NCBI GenBank assembly: GCA_019119645.1
Contig: DWWR01000065.1
Coordinates: 9,951 to 73,950 of the forward strand
Reading direction: 5' to 3'
DNA length: 64,000 nt
DNA from: Anaerobutyricum faecale
GTDB taxonomy: Bacteria > Bacillota > Clostridia > Lachnospirales > Lachnospiraceae
In this document: in pieces, positions 19,140 to 27,202 of the stretch
How the letters are laid out: every line of letters begins with the position of its first letter
How positions within the stretch are numbered: the stretch's first letter is position 1
Notes under the pieces: model-generated
Seen by the model: only the letters and a program-made list of their open reading frames with translations
The model's database searches: none
Told to the model about the DNA's origin: nothing
Program-made: the position numbers and the translations under genes

Positions 19140-19859
19140 TTACTCTGCTCCCTGTACTCTGATGGAACCGGACATCTGAAACCGGTATCCAGCCCCCCAC
19201 ACAGTCTCGATGAGATTAGAAGCTCCTGCGTATTTCTCAAGCTTCTGCCGGATCTTTTTGATATGTACTGTCACCGTTGCCACATCTCCGATGGAATGCA
19301 TTCCCCAGACTTCCCGGAATAGTTCCTCTTTGGAAAATACTCTGTTGGGATGGGAAGCTAAAAATACAAGTAAATCAAATTCTTTTGTGGTAAATGCAAT
19401 TTCCTCTCCGCATACAGAAACCCTTCTCGCTGTCCTGTCAATCCGGATCTGATCCAGGACAATGCAGTCATTCTTCTGGTTTCCCTTTTTGACCAGCCGA
19501 TTATACTGGTTCAGATTCGCCTTCACCCTCGCTATCAGTTCATTGGGAGCAAAAGGTTTGGTCACGTAATCATCCGCTCCCACTCCCAGACCTCTTACTT
19601 TATCGATCTCACTGCCTCTGGAAGAGACGATGATGATCGGTATATCCCGCCGGCTCCGAAGTTCTCTGCATAATTCGAATCCATTTAAATCATCCAGGTT
19701 CAATTCTGTGATCACCAGATTAATATCATCCTGCAAGGCTCTCTGAAATCCGGATACGCCACTCTTTTCAATTGTCACTTTATAAGAATTAATCTCCAGA
19801 TAATCGCGTTCCAGCTCTGTTGCGGAAGTATCATTATCGATAATTAAAATATGTTCCAT
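19140..19859 (-). CDS. OmpR/PhoB-type response regulator with Glu at the phosphorylation site
   Basis: About 239 residues: a receiver domain (1-115) and a winged-helix DNA-binding domain (about 140-230, TTKEFDLLVFLASHPNRVFSKEELFREVWG). The usual phospho-acceptor aspartate is Glu52 (VITELNL; codon GAA), and the acidic pair at the start is Asp8-Asn9 (IIDND) instead of Asp-Asp. The conserved Ser79/80 and Lys101 (VTKPF) remain. No histidine kinase lies nearby. These changes suggest an atypical regulator active without phosphorylation. The ATG at 19859 follows GGAGAC. Confidence 0.9.
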   Translation of the reverse strand: MEHILIIDNDTSATELERDYLEINSYKVTIEKSGVSGFQRALQDDINLVITELNLDDLNGFELCRELRSRRDIPIIIVSSRGSEIDKVRGLGVGADDYVTKPFAPNELIARVKANLNQYNRLVKKGNQKNDCIVLDQIRIDRTARRVSVCGEEIAFTTKEFDLLVFLASHPNRVFSKEELFREVWGMHSIGDVATVTVHIKKIRQKLEKYAGASNLIETVWGAGYRFQMSGSIRVQGAE

Positions 19860-20121
19860 AATATTGTCTCCATGCACCTTGCTTTCATTTTTCCTGCAAT
19901 TCCCGGCAACACAGTATATTATAACATATCATCCAACTTTTTTCTTCTGAATTTTCATAATTTGTTTATTCATTTTCCGCATTCATCGCACTATTTTGCT
20001 ATAATTTCCGAAATTAGTATCTTTTTTTGTATAATTAAATCAGACGATTTATAAAACGCCGGAACACCTTTTTATCGGAACCTTCGCATGGACTCTCCGG
20101 ACCTTCCTCTTCATCTCTTTT

Positions 20122-21339
20122 TTATTTCCCGGCAGTATTGGATCTGTCACTCCTGTAGCGCAAAATATAAGACAGCAGTTCATGGGCCGCCTCATCTTTT
20201 GTCAGAAGTGGAAGCGCCTTTTCCTCTTTCTCTGTAATGATCGTGATCAGATTGGTGTCGGTGGCAAATCCCGCCCCGGCATCTTTTAAATTATTAGCCG
20301 CAATCATATCTAGATTCTTTTTGTCCAGTTTTTTCCGGGAATTCTCCAGCATATTCTGAGTCTCCATGGAAAAACCGCAGATGACCTGATCTTCCCGGCG
20401 GTGCCTGGCCACATATCCGAGAATATCCTGTGTTCTCTCCAGTTCAATACTCATTTCACCGTCAGACTTTTTCACCTTTTCTTCGCTGACCTGGGACGGA
20501 CGGTAATCCGCCACTGCGGCAGATTTGATCAAAATGTCCTGAGCGTCCAGATTATCACGGACTGCCTCAAACATTTCCTGAGCGGTGGTCACCGGTATGG
20601 TGCGGACAAACGGAACCGGAGCAAGGGCAACCGGACCGGATACCAGCGTGACATCCGCTCCCCTCTGCATCGCATTTCTGGCAATGGCATATCCCATTTT
20701 GCCGGAAGAATGATTCGTGATATAGCGCACCGGGTCGATGGATTCCTGGGTCGGCCCCGCCGTCACCATAATCTTCAGACCTTTCAGGTCTTTCTCGCGG
20801 GCCAGATCCCGCAGAATATACTGATAGAGGGTCTCCGGCTCCGGCATCTTGCCGGCCCCCGTATCACCGCAGGCAAGATAGCCCACCGCCGGGTCCACAA
20901 TCTCATATCCATATTTTTTCAATATTTTAAGATTATCCTGCAGAATTGGATTCTCATACATATGCGTATTCATGGCAGGAGAAAAAATCACCTTGCTGGA
21001 ACAGGCCATGATGGTTGTGGTCAGCATGTCATCCGCAATGCCATGGGCCACCTTGCCAATGACATTGGCAGAAGCCGGCGCAATCATCATCAAATCCGCT
21101 TTCTGCGCCAGAGACACGTGTTCCACCTGAAATTCAAAATTCCGGTCGAAGGTATCCACCAGACATTTATGATTGGTCAGCGTCTCAAAAGTAATCGGAT
21201 TGATAAAGTTCGTTGCGTTCTTTGTCATAATCACATGCACATCACAGTGTGCCTTCACAAGCATGCTTGCCAGATTGGCAATTTTATAGGCAGCAATGCT
21301 GCCTGTCACTCCTAATACGACTGTTTTTCCTTTTAACAT
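20122..21339 (-). CDS. coaBC: Bifunctional phosphopantothenoylcysteine decarboxylase / phosphopantothenate-cysteine ligase
   Basis: A 405-residue fusion enzyme. The N-terminal CoaC flavoprotein half starts GKTVVLGVTGSIAAYK and has PAMNTHMYENP and LACGDTGAGKMPEPE with the active cysteine. The C-terminal CoaB half begins near residue 190 (KIMVTAGPTQESIDPVRYITNHSSGKMG) and contains DILIKSAAVADYRP. It carries out the two steps from 4'-phosphopantothenate to phosphopantetheine. It is the last gene of the pantothenate operon, 25 bp after panD. Confidence 0.95.
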   Translation of the reverse strand: MLKGKTVVLGVTGSIAAYKIANLASMLVKAHCDVHVIMTKNATNFINPITFETLTNHKCLVDTFDRNFEFQVEHVSLAQKADLMMIAPASANVIGKVAHGIADDMLTTTIMACSSKVIFSPAMNTHMYENPILQDNLKILKKYGYEIVDPAVGYLACGDTGAGKMPEPETLYQYILRDLAREKDLKGLKIMVTAGPTQESIDPVRYITNHSSGKMGYAIARNAMQRGADVTLVSGPVALAPVPFVRTIPVTTAQEMFEAVRDNLDAQDILIKSAAVADYRPSQVSEEKVKKSDGEMSIELERTQDILGYVARHRREDQVICGFSMETQNMLENSRKKLDKKNLDMIAANNLKDAGAGFATDTNLITIITEKEEKALPLLTKDEAAHELLSYILRYRSDRSNTAGK

Positions 21340-21364
21340 CTTTTCTGCATTCCTTTACTTCAAA

Positions 21365-21757
21365 TCATTCCATATCGCACAGACGACCATGCTTTTCGTA
21401 GCTGGTAATGCGGTGAACGGCATTTTTGTCATCCACAAAAACAACCGTCGGCTTATGTTCTCTCGCTTCCTCCGGCGTCAGATCTGCGTAGGCCATGATG
21501 ATAATCTTGTCATGGACGCTGACGCACCTTGCCGCAGCGCCGTTTAAGCACATAACGCCGCTTCCCCGTTCTCCGGCGATGGTATATGTTTCAAAACGAT
21601 TTCCATTATTGATATCTACAATCTGGACCTTTTCATATTCTAAAATTCCGGCGGCGTCCAGTAAATCCTCATCCACTGTAATGCTGCCCACGTAATCAAG
21701 CTCCGCCTGAGTTACGGTGGCGCGGTGGATCTTTGCTTTTAACATATTGATCTGCAT
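21365..21757 (-). CDS. panD: Aspartate 1-decarboxylase
   Basis: A 130-residue pyruvoyl enzyme that makes beta-alanine for pantothenate. The self-cleavage site is the Gly-Ser in ELDYVGSITVD, giving the pyruvoyl group at Ser. NGNRFETYTIAGERGSGVMCLNGAAAR is the conserved core. The ATG at 21757 has GGAAAGGA upstream; the open frame extends into the tandem repeat but that part is not coding. It follows panC after a 330-bp repeat-filled spacer. Confidence 0.94.
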   Translation of the reverse strand: MQINMLKAKIHRATVTQAELDYVGSITVDEDLLDAAGILEYEKVQIVDINNGNRFETYTIAGERGSGVMCLNGAAARCVSVHDKIIIMAYADLTPEEAREHKPTVVFVDDKNAVHRITSYEKHGRLCDME

Positions 21758-21770
21758 GAATATTCCTTTC

Positions 21771-22013
21771 CGCCATGCACCTCGATTCGCTTTCCTTTCC
21801 CTGGCGCATCGGCTCCCGCCATGCACCTCGATTCGCTTTGCTCATCTCAGTCAGGGCATTCGCCCTCTCTTCCCTGGCGCATCGGCTCCCGCCATGCACC
21901 TCGATTCGCTTTGCTCATCTCGGTTAGGGCATTCGCCTTCTCTTCCCTGGCGCATCGGCTCCCGCCATGCACCTCGATTCGCTTTGCTCATCTCGGTTAG
22001 GGCATTCGCCCTA
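21771..22013 (-). repeat. 73-bp tandem repeat array between panC and panD
   Basis: The marker CGCCATGCACCTCGATTCGC starts at 21771, 21817, 21890 and 21963, so the array has two full 73-bp spacings plus a shortened 46-bp one. Each full unit holds a small hairpin (AGGGC attc GCCCT). Open frames through it read as repeated basic peptides and look non-coding. Between the array and panC more palindromes occur (AGACATATGTCT, TCGTGCAAGCACGA). Confidence 0.88.
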
Positions 22014-22086
22014 TAGCTCCAGACATATGTCTCGCCCTTTCGTGCAAGCACGAGGGCTAGCCATATGCCCGTAGCTGCATGGCTCA

Positions 22087-22926
22087 TTATACAATAAAGT
22101 TATCAATCAGTCTAGTTTTTCCGATGTAGACGGCGATGGCGGCCAGGGTTGGAGACTTAACGGTGTCCACCGGCTGCATGGAGAGTCCGTCCACGATTTC
22201 TACATAATCGATGCGGGCCAACGGCTCGGATTGTATTTTTTCTGTCATGGCCGCCTTGATTTTGGCTGCATCTGTCTCTCCTTCCCGCACCATTTTCTGT
22301 CCGAGGAAGATGGACTGGCTGAGCACCAGGGCCGCCTTTCTCTCTTCTTCGTTCAGGTATGTATTTCTGGAGCTTTTAGCCAGCCCGTCTTCCTCCCGGA
22401 CAATCGGGCATCCGATGATTTCGATATCCATGTTAAGGTCACGGACCATACGACGGATGATGGCCAGCTGCTGGGCATCCTTTTGTCCAAAGTAGGCTCT
22501 GTCCGGTGTGACGATGTTAAAAAGTTTGCTCACCACCGTGCAGACGCCGCGGAAATGGATCGGGCGGCTCTTACCGCAGAGAGTCTTGGACAGCACATCC
22601 ATATCCACCCAGGTACAGAAATCCGGCGCATACATTTCTTCCGGTTCCGGATGGAAAATCAGATTCACTCCCAGGGACTCGCAGAGTCTGCTGTCCTTTT
22701 CCAGATCTCTGGGATAAGACTCCAGATCCTCTGTCGGTGCGAACTGGGTGGGATTCACAAAGATGCTGGTAACCACCCGGTCATTGTCTTCCACCGCCTT
22801 TTTGATGAGGCTGGCATGTCCTTCATGAAGATAGCCCATAGTCGGCACCAGACCGACAGTGAGCCCCTCTTTTTTCCAGGCTTTCACCTGTTCTCTTACT
22901 TCTTTTATGGTATAAGCGATTTGCAT
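22087..22926 (-). CDS. panC: Pantothenate synthetase (pantoate-beta-alanine ligase)
   Basis: A 279-residue ligase joining pantoate and beta-alanine with ATP. The nucleotide-binding signatures are GLVPTMGYLHEGHASLIKKA (HxGH) and YFGQKDAQQLAIIRRM, with the KMSKS-like loop LAKSSRNTYL. The length is normal. It lies 69 bp after panB and before the repeat array and panD. Confidence 0.96.
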   Translation of the reverse strand: MQIAYTIKEVREQVKAWKKEGLTVGLVPTMGYLHEGHASLIKKAVEDNDRVVTSIFVNPTQFAPTEDLESYPRDLEKDSRLCESLGVNLIFHPEPEEMYAPDFCTWVDMDVLSKTLCGKSRPIHFRGVCTVVSKLFNIVTPDRAYFGQKDAQQLAIIRRMVRDLNMDIEIIGCPIVREEDGLAKSSRNTYLNEEERKAALVLSQSIFLGQKMVREGETDAAKIKAAMTEKIQSEPLARIDYVEIVDGLSMQPVDTVKSPTLAAIAVYIGKTRLIDNFIV

Positions 22927-22995
22927 AACTTCCTCCTGCTTTGTTTTACTGACTCTTTTTCACTGTTTCCGCGCCCACAGTCCCGGCGCAGCACA

Positions 22996-23823
22996 TCAAT
23001 ACAGTTTCTCAATTACTTCCTCGTCAATCTTGTAGGTATGTTCTTCTGACGGGAAAGAGCCGTCTTTTACAGCGGCATCGTAATCTTTAAATGCCTGGCT
23101 CATGATCTCTCCCACGTTGGCAAATTTGCGCACAAACTTCGGACAGAAATCAGAGAACATAGCAAGCATATCGGCATAGACGAGCACCTGTCCGTCACAG
23201 CCGTTTCCTGCCCCGATTCCGATAGTTGGAATAGAAACAGATTCAGAAACCAGTTTTGCCAGCTTCGCCGGAACGCACTCCAGAACCACCGCAAAGGCTC
23301 CTGCCTCTTCCACTGCCTTGGCGTCGTCAATGAGCTTCTGCGCAGCTTCCACTGTTTTTCCCTGAACTTTAAATCCGCCGAAAGCATTGATGGACTGTGG
23401 AGTCAGTCCCAGATGGGCGCACACCGGGATAGAGGCATCAACGATGGCTTTAATCTGCGGACAGACCACTGCTCCTCCTTCCAGCTTGACAGCTCCGCAG
23501 TGGGTCTCTTTCATGATGCGCCCTGCGTTGACCACCGCGTCATAGACCGATGTCTGATAGGACAGAAACGGCATGTCTACGACAACCAGCGCATTTTTTG
23601 CTCCTTTTGCCACTGCCTTGCCGTGATGAATCATATCTTCCACCGTCACGGCGATGGTGTCCTCATAGCCAAGCATGACATTTCCCAGAGAATCCCCCAC
23701 CAGGATAGAATTCACTCCGGCCTCATCCACCAGCTTCGCCGTGGAATAATCGTAGGCCGTCAACATAGAAATCTTTTCTCCTTTTTCTTTCATCTGCTGA
23801 AATGTCGTCACTGTGTTCTTCAT
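22996..23823 (-). CDS. panB: 3-methyl-2-oxobutanoate hydroxymethyltransferase
   Basis: A 275-residue ketopantoate-forming enzyme that transfers a hydroxymethyl group from methylene-tetrahydrofolate to 2-ketoisovalerate. Conserved parts include MLTAYDYSTAKLVDEAG, ILVGDSLGNVMLGY (metal-binding Asp) and GAVKLEGG, plus IPTIGIGAGNGCDGQVLV. The start has GGAGGT upstream. It follows the DUF2520 gene by 73 bp. Confidence 0.96.
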   Translation of the reverse strand: MKNTVTTFQQMKEKGEKISMLTAYDYSTAKLVDEAGVNSILVGDSLGNVMLGYEDTIAVTVEDMIHHGKAVAKGAKNALVVVDMPFLSYQTSVYDAVVNAGRIMKETHCGAVKLEGGAVVCPQIKAIVDASIPVCAHLGLTPQSINAFGGFKVQGKTVEAAQKLIDDAKAVEEAGAFAVVLECVPAKLAKLVSESVSIPTIGIGAGNGCDGQVLVYADMLAMFSDFCPKFVRKFANVGEIMSQAFKDYDAAVKDGSFPSEEHTYKIDEEVIEKLY

Positions 23824-23896
23824 AATTCAATACCTCCCGAATTCTTTTCCTTTTTCCGGATGCTTTTTCGTATCCGGTACATTTGCTCTGACATTG

Positions 23897-24745
23897 TCAG
23901 ACCTCCTGCAGGAGCGCCTCAAGGGCACTGTAATCCCTGTCCGGATTCTTTTGTCCTGCCACAGAAAGCAGTTTTTCTGACAGCAGCGCATACAGCTTCC
24001 TGTCCTTCTCCTCAAGACAATTCAGATGCTTCCTCACAGTCTGCACATCTCCCCGTTCCACCGGCCCGGTGAGACTGGAAACACAGCCGTCCGCAAGAAC
24101 CTTATTGACGTTTCCGGCGATCAGAGGCCGAAGGGCCGCCAACGCGCTTTCCTCATCAAAACCACAGTCCCCCATCAGATCAAGGCTCTCTTTTATGAGA
24201 GCAATCACCTGATTGCTGCAGATGGATGCCGCGCAATGATATTTGACCTTATCCGCTGCCCGGATGAGACGTACCGGATTGCCGAAAGACTGGAAGAACT
24301 CTTTCACATCTTCCAGATGTCGTTTGTCTCCTTCAATTGTGAAATATGCGTCTGAAAGCTCTTTGTATGAATGGAACCGGTCACTGACCGCAAAGAGCGG
24401 ATGGATAGAATATCCGAAGGCTCCTCTGTCCGCTATGCCGGGAAAGGCATCCTCTGCAGACAGAGCACCGCTGCAATGACAAATATATTTACCTTCAATG
24501 GGAAGTTCCCTGATCTGATTCCACACAGTGGTAATCAGTCCATCCGGAACTGTTAAAAACAGAGCGTCGCTTTTCCTGACCAAATCTTCAAGTTTCTCTT
24601 CAAAATCTGTCCCGGCAAAGTCCGCCGCTGTCTCAGCTGCCTTTTTATCGGCATCAAAAAAGCCTGATAAACTCAGGCCATGTAACATAAAATATTTGGC
24701 CAGGGAACATCCAACCTTCCCTGCGCCTATAATTCCTGTATGCAT
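23897..24745 (-). CDS. Rossmann-like/DUF2520 protein, candidate ketopantoate reductase (PanG type)
   Basis: A 282-residue dehydrogenase-like protein. The N-terminal Rossmann motif is TGIIGAGKVGCSLAKYFMLHG. The middle has LFLTVPDGLI and CHCSGALSAEDAF, and the C-terminal helical domain matches DUF2520. It heads an operon with panB, panC, panD and coaBC, which together lack only a ketopantoate reductase. A family with this fold, PanG, was described as an alternative ketopantoate reductase in Francisella, Enterococcus and Clostridioides. I infer that role here from family and position; activity is not shown by sequence. Confidence 0.75.
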   Translation of the reverse strand: MHTGIIGAGKVGCSLAKYFMLHGLSLSGFFDADKKAAETAADFAGTDFEEKLEDLVRKSDALFLTVPDGLITTVWNQIRELPIEGKYICHCSGALSAEDAFPGIADRGAFGYSIHPLFAVSDRFHSYKELSDAYFTIEGDKRHLEDVKEFFQSFGNPVRLIRAADKVKYHCAASICSNQVIALIKESLDLMGDCGFDEESALAALRPLIAGNVNKVLADGCVSSLTGPVERGDVQTVRKHLNCLEEKDRKLYALLSEKLLSVAGQKNPDRDYSALEALLQEV

Positions 24746-24869
24746 CTTATCACCTTACTTTCGCAAAGTGACGCTCCGAGTCTCATTCCCATGGATATAA
24801 GCTCAATATTTATCTGTGCTGCACGCGGTATGGTTTCTTCCGAATACCATCCATAAAGCTGCCGTTACA

Positions 24870-24987
24870 ACTATACCATGACCGCCATGCGGTCATGCTG
24901 CCTCCGGCGGATGCGCAGCGACTTTCTGCGGTCCCGCAGAAATCGCATTATGCGCAGGTATAATGCCAGCTCTGCGGGCATTATACC
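24870..24987. repeat. Cluster of three intergenic palindromes
   Basis: CATGACCGC / GCGGTCATG at 24877-24897, a nested stem with CGAttTTCTGCGG-like arms at 24911-24956, and a perfect 11-bp stem GGTATAATGCC / GGCATTATACC at 24957-24987. They fill much of the 290-bp gap between the pantothenate operon and the HAD gene. There is no U tract, so they look more like a repetitive palindromic element than a plain terminator. Confidence 0.7.
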
Positions 24988-25035
24988 ATTCCCGGAGCGT
25001 TTCGTAAAGGAAAAAGAGGGGAATTTATTGAAATT

Positions 25036-25857
25036 TTACAACAGATATTTTTCGATGACTTCCGCACATCCGTCATGATCGCAGTCTGCCACCACCACAT
25101 CGGCCATCGCTCTGATATGCTCTGACGCGTTTCCCATAGCCACTGCCAGGCCGGCCGCCTGCAGCACTTCCCTGTCGTTATCCGCATCCCCCACAGCGAT
25201 AGTCTCCTCCGGGGAAATATTCAGATGACGGCACAGCGCCAGCAGCCCGGCCCCTTTGTTGACTCCCTCCGCCGTGATCTCGAGAGAAGTCACTTCCGAG
25301 TGAACCATGACCACCGGAAGATCTGCCGCTTTGATTCTCTCTTCCGTGATCGCCCGCTCCTCCGTTGTGTGATGATAAATATTACATTTTTCCATGGGTA
25401 CCGGATGATCCATATAAAACTGATAAATATCCTCACACTGGTCGGCCACCGTCTCAAACATCGGCTTATAGACTCCCATGTAGTAGTCTTCCATCTCCTC
25501 CAGCTTGCTTTTCTGCACGATGGAGCGGGTGGAGAGAAAATGAATCATCACATCCTTCTGACGGGCGATTTCCAGAATTTTTTTCATATGCGGAACTGCA
25601 ATAGCCCGGCGGGCAATGACTTTCTTCTCATGGCAGTCATATACCATGGCACCGCTGGTACAGTCCAGATACCGCACTTCCGGGACCTGATCCAGATATT
25701 CGTAAAGCTCCGCCAGTCCTCTTCCGGTGGAGAGCGCGATAATTTTTCCCTCCTTCGCCGCCCGGCGGATCATTTCTTTTGTGGTATCTGATATCTGTTT
25801 TCCGGAATTCAGAAGAGTTCCGTCCATATCGAAAGCAGCCAATTTGTATTTTCCCAT
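25036..25857 (-). CDS. Cof-type HAD-IIB family phosphatase
   Basis: A 273-residue haloacid-dehalogenase hydrolase. Motif I is AFDMDGTLLNSG (nucleophile Asp), motif II is in ALSTGRGL, and motifs III/IV are in NKGAGLLALCRHL and AVGDADNDREVL. The type IIB cap lies between. Cof-type enzymes hydrolyse small sugar phosphates, nucleotides or cofactors; the substrate is not predictable. It lies downstream of metK beyond a terminator, so it is probably a separate transcript. Confidence 0.9.
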   Translation of the reverse strand: MGKYKLAAFDMDGTLLNSGKQISDTTKEMIRRAAKEGKIIALSTGRGLAELYEYLDQVPEVRYLDCTSGAMVYDCHEKKVIARRAIAVPHMKKILEIARQKDVMIHFLSTRSIVQKSKLEEMEDYYMGVYKPMFETVADQCEDIYQFYMDHPVPMEKCNIYHHTTEERAITEERIKAADLPVVMVHSEVTSLEITAEGVNKGAGLLALCRHLNISPEETIAVGDADNDREVLQAAGLAVAMGNASEHIRAMADVVVADCDHDGCAEVIEKYLL

Positions 25858-25896
25858 TTTTTAACTCCTGTTATGTAATGCCAAATTTCTGTAAAC

Positions 25897-25943
25897 AAAA
25901 AAGTACTTCCTGCCGCGGAAATCGCTCTCCAACAGCAGGAAGT
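25897..25943 (-). terminator. Terminator after metK
   Basis: Minus strand ACTTCCTGC / GCAGGAAGT arms with a 21-base loop, then ACTTTTTTG. It is about 55 bp after the metK stop. Confidence 0.75.
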
Positions 25944-25998
25944 CTGTTTTCATTATTCAAATTATCATAAGCGGATCAAGAAAGAATCCTGCTTTGCC

Positions 25999-27189
25999 TT
26001 ACGCCAGATATGCTTTCAGCATATCCACCTTGTCCAGTTTCTCCCATGGAAGATCCAGATCATTACGTCCGAAATGTCCGTAAGCAGCTGTCTGCTTATA
26101 AATCGGACGTCTCAGATCAAGCATTTTAATGATGCCTGCCGGACGGAGGTCAAAATGCTCGCGGATGATATCCACCAGCTTGTCCTCTGATAACTTACCG
26201 GTTCCGAAAGTATCTACCATGATGGAAGTCGGCTGTGCCACACCGATAGCGTAAGATAACTGGATCTCACATTTATCTGCCAGGCCGGCTGCCACGATAT
26301 TCTTTGCAACGTATCTTGCTGCGTAAGCTGCAGAGCGGTCTACCTTTGTACAGTCTTTTCCGGAAAATGCTCCGCCGCCGTGACGGGCATATCCACCGTA
26401 GGTATCTACGATGATCTTACGTCCGGTCAGTCCGCTGTCACCGTGCGGTCCGCCGATCACGAAACGTCCGGTCGGATTGATGTAATACTTGGTGTCCTCA
26501 TCCACCATATCCTGAGGAAGGATGGCGTCGAAAACATACTTCTTGATATCTTCATGGATCTGTTCCTGTGTCACATCCGGATCATGCTGTGTGGAAAGAA
26601 CCACTGCATCCAGACGGGCCGGTTTTCCATTCTCATCATATTCAACAGTTACCTGTGTCTTGCCGTCCGGACGAAGATACGGCAGTGTGCCGTCTTTTCT
26701 CACCTTGGTAAGCTGTCTTGCCAGCTTATGAGCAAGAGCGATCGGGTAAGGCATATATTCATCTGTCTCGTTGGTAGCAAAACCAAACATCATACCCTGG
26801 TCGCCGGCACCGATGGCTTCCAGCTCTTCATCGGACATTTTATTCTCCTTTGCCTCCAGAGCCTTATCAACGCCCATGGCAATATCAGGAGACTGTTCAT
26901 CCAGAGCAACGATGACACCGCAGGTCTCAGCGTCAAAACCATATTTGCCTCTGGTATATCCAATCTCTTTGACTGTATCGCGGACAATCTTCTGAATATC
27001 CACGTAAGCATTGGTGGTAACCTCTCCCATGACCAGAACCAGACCTGTGGTCATTGCTGTCTCGCAAGCCACACGGCTCATCGGGTCTTTTTCCATCAAT
27101 GCATCTAAAATAGCATCTGAAACCTGGTCGCACATCTTATCCGGATGTCCTTCTGTTACGGATTCAGAAGTAAACAACACTCTCTCCAT
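25999..27189 (-). CDS. metK: S-adenosylmethionine synthase
   Basis: A 396-residue methionine adenosyltransferase making SAM from methionine and ATP. Signatures are SESVTEGHPDKMCDQ, the GAGDQGMMFGFA loop and the P-loop-like GGGAFSGKDCTKVDRS. The start follows AAGGAG. It lies only 13 bp after murA, so it is co-transcribed with murA, and there is no space for a SAM riboswitch directly in front. Confidence 0.97.
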   Translation of the reverse strand: MERVLFTSESVTEGHPDKMCDQVSDAILDALMEKDPMSRVACETAMTTGLVLVMGEVTTNAYVDIQKIVRDTVKEIGYTRGKYGFDAETCGVIVALDEQSPDIAMGVDKALEAKENKMSDEELEAIGAGDQGMMFGFATNETDEYMPYPIALAHKLARQLTKVRKDGTLPYLRPDGKTQVTVEYDENGKPARLDAVVLSTQHDPDVTQEQIHEDIKKYVFDAILPQDMVDEDTKYYINPTGRFVIGGPHGDSGLTGRKIIVDTYGGYARHGGGAFSGKDCTKVDRSAAYAARYVAKNIVAAGLADKCEIQLSYAIGVAQPTSIMVDTFGTGKLSEDKLVDIIREHFDLRPAGIIKMLDLRRPIYKQTAAYGHFGRNDLDLPWEKLDKVDMLKAYLA

Positions 27190-27202
27190 TTTCTTTCACT
27201 CC

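Noticed and set aside
21771..22013. CRISPR-like appearance of the tandem array.
   Set aside because: The whole 73-bp unit is repeated with no unique spacers.
21851..22087. Open frames through the panC-panD repeat array that give repeated Arg/Gly/Met-rich peptides.
   Set aside because: They follow the 73-bp DNA repeat unit, change frame from unit to unit because 73 is not a multiple of 3, and lack ribosome sites.
27190..27202. SAM riboswitch in front of metK.
   Set aside because: metK lies 13 bp after murA, so there is no room, and nothing matching a SAM aptamer was seen in the murA leader.
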